Origin: an uncultured Cellvibrionales bacterium
GTDB taxonomy: Bacteria; Pseudomonadota; Gammaproteobacteria; Pseudomonadales; Porticoccaceae
Length of the DNA: 37,360 nucleotides
Assembly (NCBI GenBank): GCA_913062605.1
Contig: CAJXWQ010000019.1
Location: 1-37,360 of the forward strand
Direction: 5' to 3'
Shown here one piece after another: positions 32,539 to 37,360 of this stretch (the stretch's first letter is position 1; the number at the start of each line of letters is the position of its first letter). The position numbers and the translations under genes are program-made. The notes beneath the pieces were generated by a model. The model was given only the letters and a program-made list of their open reading frames with translations, was not told the DNA's origin and did not search any database.

Positions 32539-33913
32539 AATCCTCAGTAGATCTAAAGGTGTGTAGACTGAGAATGCTCTCTTTAATCAACTGTGCTTTT
32601 TCTTTAGATATGGCCATAGTGCAATTCGACATGAACTTATTGGTTATTTCATGATTTGAAAGGGGGATATCAGCACACCCGCGATTTTTCGATTCACGCT
32701 GTTGTAAAATACGCCCGTCTTTTAGTTTAATTCGGACTTCTCCAGAGTAATACATAGGGAAGCCAGAGTTAGGATCAACTTCATAATTAACTTTCTTGGC
32801 TAGATCTGAAACAACAGTGTCTGAAAGTGGTTCTATTTCAAGATCTCTGAGACTGAAGTTGTGTCTTACTAAAGCGACAGCAATAAGGTATGGAATACTA
32901 AATTGTGCTTCGTAAGCGCAGGTTGGTGATTGTTTGCCTGCCAGAGGCTCACACACCGTTTTAACAACTTCTTCAGGTACCAGTGCGGTGATACTTTCTA
33001 TCTGCTCAGGCAAGGGGGCGTATTTTTTGCTGAGCAATATTGTGGCGTCAATCACCGCATGGGTAAAGTGGCAGGAAGGGTAGGGTTTTATTCCGACATT
33101 TAGCACTTCCCATACTTCACCTAATCCGGCAGTTGCCAGATTGTAATCACAGTTTGATTCAAGGTTAACCAAGTGGCTTTTGTAGAGTCCAAAGCGGCCT
33201 TCATAAGGAAGTTTTGGACCAATATAACCCGCTTCGGCAAATGTCGCAGCCATAATGCCGGAAACCGCTGCCCAACCGGGTTGATATCTTTTTGTCCAGG
33301 CACCGTCCTGAAGAAACTCAAAATTACCGGAAGCCATACTGAGCGCGATGCCTTGCGCCATAATCATTTGTTCTACAGATAGCTTCATTAGTTGAGCGGC
33401 TGCAAGGCTGCAGGCAAAAGCCCCGACAATTCCGGTTGGGTGGTGCCCAACTTGGTGAAAGGCACCTTTGGCGACCATGCCAAGCCGTGCTCCCACCTCA
33501 ATACCCGTGATATAGGCGGTAAGCATTTCCTCGCCGGTAGCACGTGTCTTTTCAGCAACAGCCAGCACACATGGCCAGACAGCGGCAGTTAAGTGGGCAA
33601 CACCGGCAACATGAGTGTCATCGAAGTCCAAACCATGTATCAGAAGCCCATTGGCAAGTGCTGCATCACGATAAGCCATTTTCTCCCCGGTACCGAGAAC
33701 AAGATACTGGCAGGACTCATCACTAAATGTACGAAGTGCTTCAAGCCCTACCTTGCTAAATGGATACTGAGATGCGGCATAAGCAATACCAGTTCCATCT
33801 AGAATTAGGTTTAATGCTTTTTTCTGTGCATGGTCTGGGATGTTTTTAAGGTTGAGTGTGGCCGTGAACTGAGCGAGATTTGAAGCAATCGACGGATTAT
33901 CTTGTTCATTCAT
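32522..33913 (-). CDS. MmgE/PrpD family protein
   Basis: The 463-aa protein belongs to the MmgE/PrpD superfamily, which includes 2-methylcitrate dehydratase and cis-aconitate decarboxylase. Landmarks are NGLLIHGLDFDDTHVAGVAH, GIEVGARLGMVAKGAFHQVG followed by HHPTGIVGAF, KPYPSCHFTHAVIDA and AQFSIPYLIAVALV. Many non-canonical members exist in catabolic clusters, so the reaction cannot be fixed. It is divergent from the acyl-CoA dehydrogenase operon, and the gap holds a palindrome. Confidence 0.88.
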   Translation of the reverse strand: MNEQDNPSIASNLAQFTATLNLKNIPDHAQKKALNLILDGTGIAYAASQYPFSKVGLEALRTFSDESCQYLVLGTGEKMAYRDAALANGLLIHGLDFDDTHVAGVAHLTAAVWPCVLAVAEKTRATGEEMLTAYITGIEVGARLGMVAKGAFHQVGHHPTGIVGAFACSLAAAQLMKLSVEQMIMAQGIALSMASGNFEFLQDGAWTKRYQPGWAAVSGIMAATFAEAGYIGPKLPYEGRFGLYKSHLVNLESNCDYNLATAGLGEVWEVLNVGIKPYPSCHFTHAVIDATILLSKKYAPLPEQIESITALVPEEVVKTVCEPLAGKQSPTCAYEAQFSIPYLIAVALVRHNFSLRDLEIEPLSDTVVSDLAKKVNYEVDPNSGFPMYYSGEVRIKLKDGRILQQRESKNRGCADIPLSNHEITNKFMSNCTMAISKEKAQLIKESILSLHTFRSTEDFTRVF

Positions 33914-33982
33914 TGGTTAAAAACCTTCCATCTGTACGAAGACAGTGAATATAACACAAAGATTATGTTAACCTTGATTATT

Positions 33983-33996
33983 CTAACAAACGTTAG
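33983..33996. promoter_or_regulatory. Palindrome between the MmgE/PrpD and acyl-CoA dehydrogenase genes
   Basis: CTAAC-AAAC-GTTAG is a perfect inverted repeat in the 168-base divergent gap. One site here could control both directions. It differs from the palindrome before the TetR gene, so it may belong to another regulator. Confidence 0.4.
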
Positions 33997-34081
33997 TATC
34001 TTTCCTGTTGTGTTTGGTACATGTTAAGTCACGTCATTAAGTCGTCTGTTGATAAAGATAACTCGGTTGGAGCAAAGTATT

Positions 34082-35281
34082 ATGGACCTTAACTACACAC
34101 CTGAAGAGAAGAGTTTTCGGCAAGAGGTGCAGATATTCCTAAAGGAGAATTACCCAGCATATCTACAGGATAAGGTTGCCAAGGGTGTGGCTCTGAAAAA
34201 AGAAGATTATGTACACTGGCAAAAAACCTTGTATGAAAAAGGGTGGGTTGCTCCAGGCTGGCCTGTTGAATATGGTGGTACTGGCTGGACACCGGTACAA
34301 AAATATATTTTTGAAGAGGAGTGTGGTGCTGCAAATTGCCTTAGATTGACGTCATTTGGTTTGGTGATGATTGCTCCTGTTCTCCTTAAATATGGTACAG
34401 AAGAGCAAAAGCAGAAATATTTACCAGGGATATTAAGTAGTGATACTTGGTGGACCCAAGGTTATTCAGAGCCCAATGCAGGATCAGATCTAGCTTCGTT
34501 GCAAACTAGGGCAGAAAAACAAGGAGACTATTACCTGATAAATGGTTCTAAAACATGGACCACCCACGGGCACTATGGTGACATGATGTTTGCCTTGGTG
34601 CGAACCAGTAAAGAAGATAAAAAACAAAAAGGTATTAGCTTTATATTATTTGATATGAAATCTTCAGGAGTGTCTGTTGAGCCGATTATTACCATCGATG
34701 GCCTACATGTGGTTAATCAGGTATTTTTAGATGATGTGAAAGTACCCATTGAAAATCTGATTGGTGTTGAGGGAGAAGGTTGGTCAATTGCTAAGTACTT
34801 ATTGCAACATGAGCGAACCAATATCGCACAGGTTCCTCGTTCTAAGAAACAAATAGAGCGTTTAAAATTATTAGCAGAAAAAGAAATACATAATGGTAAA
34901 TCATTGTTGTTGGATCCCTTTTTTAGAGCAAAAATTTCTGAGGTTGAAGTTGAACTTATGGCGCTTGAAATGACCAGCTTGCGTGCTTTATCAAAGGTTT
35001 CAGTTGGTGAATCTTCGAGCATGACCTCCTCATTATTAAAGGTTAAAGGTACGGAGGTTCAGCAAAAAATTACAGCACTATTGATGGAGGCTGTGGGGTA
35101 TTTTAGTTTGCCCTATTTTAACGGGGTTTTAATGGATGGCTGGCAAGATGGCACACCCGTAGGTCCAGAAGAAGCAGCTTTTTTGGCACCTCATTATTTT
35201 GATTGGAGAAAAACATCAATCTATGGTGGTTCTAATGAAATTCAGAAAAATATCGTTGCCAAAGTAGTATTAGGTTTATAA
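34082..35281 (+). CDS. Acyl-CoA dehydrogenase, first of a pair
   Basis: The 399-aa flavoprotein has the acyl-CoA dehydrogenase fold: MDLNYTPEEKSFRQEV, WTQGYSEPNAGSDLASLQTR, WTTHGHYGDMMFALVRT and YGGSNEIQKNIVAKVVL. The start at 34082 follows GGAG by ten bases and fits the family; a start at 34049 would add 11 unusual residues. It is the first gene of an operon with a second dehydrogenase and two hotdog proteins. Such paired genes often form alpha2-beta2 enzymes in steroid and other bulky-acid pathways. Confidence 0.92.
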   Translation: MDLNYTPEEKSFRQEVQIFLKENYPAYLQDKVAKGVALKKEDYVHWQKTLYEKGWVAPGWPVEYGGTGWTPVQKYIFEEECGAANCLRLTSFGLVMIAPVLLKYGTEEQKQKYLPGILSSDTWWTQGYSEPNAGSDLASLQTRAEKQGDYYLINGSKTWTTHGHYGDMMFALVRTSKEDKKQKGISFILFDMKSSGVSVEPIITIDGLHVVNQVFLDDVKVPIENLIGVEGEGWSIAKYLLQHERTNIAQVPRSKKQIERLKLLAEKEIHNGKSLLLDPFFRAKISEVEVELMALEMTSLRALSKVSVGESSSMTSSLLKVKGTEVQQKITALLMEAVGYFSLPYFNGVLMDGWQDGTPVGPEEAAFLAPHYFDWRKTSIYGGSNEIQKNIVAKVVLGL

Positions 35282-35293
35282 AAGGATAGATAG

Positions 35294-36433
35294 ATGAATC
35301 TTGAACTTACAGAAGAGCAATGCATGCTGCAGGATATATTGAGCAGGTTTTTGAGCGATCAATATACGTTTGATCAACGCCAAAAATTAAGTCAGCAAGG
35401 TATTGGTTATAGTGAGCAGAACTGGCAAAACTTTGCTGAGCTGGGATTGTTGGGCATTCCATTTGAGGAGCAATATGGTGGCTTCAATTTTGGTGCAACA
35501 GGTTTGATGATAGTCATGGATGCTATTGGTAAAGGACTTGTTGTTGAACCTTATCTGTCCACAGTTGTGTTGGGTGGGCAGCTTATTCAAAAAGCAGGTA
35601 GTGAAGCTCAAAAGCTGGATTTGATACCTCAATTAATTGAGGGAAAATTGAAATTGGCTTTTGCTTATATTGAGCGCCAGAGTAGATACGAACTTTCTAA
35701 TGTAAGTTTGAAAGCAGAAAGACAAGCCGATTCATTTTTCTTAACCGGCTCTAAATCAGTTGTCTTTAATGCGGAAACAGCAGATAAAATTATCGTGACT
35801 GTTAGAACCAGTGGAAACAACAGAGACAAAAATGGAATTTCATTATTCCTACTGGATAAAGGTGCCCTTGGGGTCAGTATGAAAAACTACCATACTGTTG
35901 ATGGCCTGCGTGCTTCAGAACTGTTCTTTGATCAGGTAGAAGTTAGCCATGATGCGATAATTGGTGAGTTGGATGCCGCCTATCCCATTGTTGAGCAGAT
36001 TATTGATGGTGCATCTGCTGCAATTTGTGCTGAAGCCGTTGGTGTGATTAGTCAATTACGTGAGAAAACAGTTGAGTATTTGAAAATTCGTAAGCAATTC
36101 TCTCGGCCTCTTAGTGATTTCCAGGTTTTACAGCATCGGGCTGTTGATATGTTTATGGCTGAGGAGCAGATGCGATCTCTGTCTTATCTGGCAAACATAA
36201 AAATAGATGGTGGGTCTCGTAGTGAACAAATCAGGGCAATATCAGCGGCTAAGGTCTACCTGGGTGATTCCCGTTCAGTGGTAGGTGAACAAGCAATACA
36301 ATTACATGGCGGAGTAGGGGTTACTGATGAGCTGGATGTCGCACATTATTACAAGCGACTGACAATGTTAAACAATCTGTTTGGTGACCGTGACTTTCAT
36401 TTGGAGCGTTTTGGTCAAGTTGAGCTGGTATAA
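35294..36433 (+). CDS. Acyl-CoA dehydrogenase, second of a pair
   Basis: The 379-aa protein is a more divergent acyl-CoA dehydrogenase (MNLELTEEQCMLQDILSRFL, FAELGLLGIPFEEQYGGFNF, RKQFSRPLSDFQVLQHRAVD, AIQLHGGVGVTDELDVAHYY). The central AF[AG]YTE-type substrate stretch reads LAFAYIERQSRYEL, so part of the usual active-site lining is altered. This is common in the non-identical partner of heteromeric dehydrogenases. It lies 12 bases after the first dehydrogenase gene. Confidence 0.9.
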   Translation: MNLELTEEQCMLQDILSRFLSDQYTFDQRQKLSQQGIGYSEQNWQNFAELGLLGIPFEEQYGGFNFGATGLMIVMDAIGKGLVVEPYLSTVVLGGQLIQKAGSEAQKLDLIPQLIEGKLKLAFAYIERQSRYELSNVSLKAERQADSFFLTGSKSVVFNAETADKIIVTVRTSGNNRDKNGISLFLLDKGALGVSMKNYHTVDGLRASELFFDQVEVSHDAIIGELDAAYPIVEQIIDGASAAICAEAVGVISQLREKTVEYLKIRKQFSRPLSDFQVLQHRAVDMFMAEEQMRSLSYLANIKIDGGSRSEQIRAISAAKVYLGDSRSVVGEQAIQLHGGVGVTDELDVAHYYKRLTMLNNLFGDRDFHLERFGQVELV

Positions 36434-36463
36434 AATTTATGATGAGTGGAAACGGTAGTATTG

Positions 36464-36889
36464 ATGATGAGTGACTGTGTGGCATATGAAAGCCTTGTTG
36501 AGGGTGAGAATTTTTTAGATCCACCACCTGTTTTTGAGGTTACTCAGAACCGGGTAGAAAAATATATTCATGCGACGGGAGATACTACGGTACAGCTTAA
36601 GGAGCGGGATGAAATTGGGCAGCAGGTTGCACCACCCATGTTAGCAGCCGTCTATGTTATGGAGGCGCTACGTACTCGTGTTGGCCCACCAGGTGGTATT
36701 CATGCCAAACAGCATTTCATATTTCATCGGCCTGCCATTGTGGGAGAAACACTCTACACCACAGCAATAATTTTGCGACTCTATATCAAAAGAGAGCGTC
36801 AGTATGTTGAGATGCAAACAGAAACAAGAAATCAGGTAGGGGAGGTGGTGACAACTGGCATGATTACTCGTATATGGGGTAAAGGCTAA
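36464..36889 (+). CDS. MaoC-like hotdog protein without the catalytic motif
   Basis: The 141-aa single hotdog domain (FEVTQNRVEKYIHATGDTTV, FIFHRPAIVGETLYTTAIIL) lacks the Asp/His pair of active hydratases, having TGDTTVQLKERDEIG at that place. Start candidates are GTG 36446, ATG 36464 and ATG 36467; none has a strong ribosome site, and 36464 is a compromise. Its stop shares a base with the next ATG (TAATG). Together the two could form a heteromeric hydratase like the ChsH1-ChsH2 pair of cholesterol catabolism. Confidence 0.8.
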   Translation: MMSDCVAYESLVEGENFLDPPPVFEVTQNRVEKYIHATGDTTVQLKERDEIGQQVAPPMLAAVYVMEALRTRVGPPGGIHAKQHFIFHRPAIVGETLYTTAIILRLYIKRERQYVEMQTETRNQVGEVVTTGMITRIWGKG

Positions 36890-37320
36890 TGGGTGACCAA
36901 ATACTTCATCAAGGCAGGAGGCTGTGTGTGGGTGACCAACTACCTGAGTTGTGTCAGCGGATTGACCAGCAGATGATTGATGCATATGCCGAGGCATCTG
37001 GTGATGTTAATCCATTACATATTGACCCAGAGTTTGCCAGGACCACAATCTTTGGGAAAACCATTGCGCATGGATTGTTGACAATGGCATTTGTCTCACG
37101 TGTTTTATCTGAGTGGAATTGGCAAGGCTGGGCCTATGGTGGAGAATTAAATGTTATCTTTCTTGGGCCTGTTTATCCGGGAGATGAAGTACGGGTAAGT
37201 GGTCATGTCTATCTTATCGAAGAGCGTGATGAGGATGTTTATGCTCACTGTCAACTCATCTGTCATTGTGGTGATAGAGAGGTCGTAAAGGCTGAGGCTA
37301 GCTGTAAAATCCCACTTTAG
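36889..37320 (+). CDS. MaoC-family (R)-specific enoyl-CoA hydratase
   Basis: The 143-aa hotdog protein carries the hydratase-2 motif ASGDVNPLHIDPEFAR, with Asp and His as catalytic residues, followed by GKTIAHGLLTMAFVSRVLSE. It would add water to a trans-2-enoyl-CoA produced by the dehydrogenase pair. It is coupled to the preceding non-catalytic hotdog gene by a TAATG overlap, consistent with an obligate heteromer. No further gene is seen in the last 40 bases. Confidence 0.92.
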   Translation: MGDQILHQGRRLCVGDQLPELCQRIDQQMIDAYAEASGDVNPLHIDPEFARTTIFGKTIAHGLLTMAFVSRVLSEWNWQGWAYGGELNVIFLGPVYPGDEVRVSGHVYLIEERDEDVYAHCQLICHCGDREVVKAEASCKIPL

Positions 37321-37360
37321 GTAATTCAATTCGTTGAAGATTGTTGTACCTGCTGCCTGG

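Noticed and set aside
1..37360. CRISPR array, restriction-modification or toxin-antitoxin defence locus
   Set aside because: No regularly spaced repeat-spacer structure and no cas, restriction nuclease or clear toxin-antitoxin pair is seen; the one methyltransferase is an orphan of the island.

Overview
The window looks like a chromosomal segment of a marine-type gammaproteobacterium. The evidence is the FldB-type flavodoxin, TrmL, GcvR-like, YheU, EpmC, PdxB, AlaA/MsrB, YadGH and long-form QueF genes, a class IIIb CyaB-like adenylate cyclase, and tRNAs close to those of Escherichia coli. The cyclase and the alaA/msrB pair recall Pseudomonas and its relatives, so the Pseudomonadales/Cellvibrionales side is my inference. 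A species cannot be named from the sequence alone.

Positions 1-17290 are ordinary core genome: fldB (cut by the window edge) and trmL; a VIT-family metal transporter; a GcvR-like ACT protein; a secreted methyltransferase-like protein, YheU and an alpha/beta hydrolase in a row; an unrecognised protein with an internal duplication; the tight set GGCT-like, epmC, 5'-3' exonuclease, pdxB; an ATP-NAD kinase-like protein; divergent alaA and msrB; tRNA-Glu and tRNA-Gly with a strong terminator; yadG, yadH and queF; a cyaB-like cyclase; a YdjA-like nitroreductase; and tRNA-Ser(GGA). Two oddities stand out here: an in-frame 18-bp minisatellite inside pdxB and the duplicated unknown protein.

Positions 17290-28460 are an accessory block that begins directly after tRNA-Ser. 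It holds a decayed tail of phosphoenolpyruvate carboxylase, a divergent HxlR regulator / Old Yellow Enzyme pair, and what I read as an isolated integron gene cassette: a 97-aa monooxygenase-like gene followed by a 111-nt foldable attC site, with no integrase in the window. Next comes a mobile-island remnant with a large serine recombinase, DUF2924, DUF5681, a ParB-domain/DNA methyltransferase fusion and an unknown protein. An IS3-family element with a frameshifted transposase, two small orphan genes and a truncated second IS copy close the block. Two frames here have non-AUG best starts (AUC, AUA), and several genes are broken.

Positions 28461-37320 form an acyl-CoA catabolic cluster: a CitE/malyl-CoA-type lyase and a mesaconyl-CoA-hydratase-like double-hotdog protein in one overlapping pair; DUF2889; a nitroreductase pseudogene; a TetR regulator; an MmgE/PrpD protein; and a four-gene operon of two acyl-CoA dehydrogenases and two MaoC-like hotdog proteins. 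The paired dehydrogenases and paired hotdogs resemble heteromeric enzymes used on bulky CoA thioesters, while the lyase/hydratase pair acts on small branched C4-C5 dicarboxyl-CoA compounds. The combination suggests a degradation route for a branched or cyclic acid whose substrate cannot be read from the sequence.
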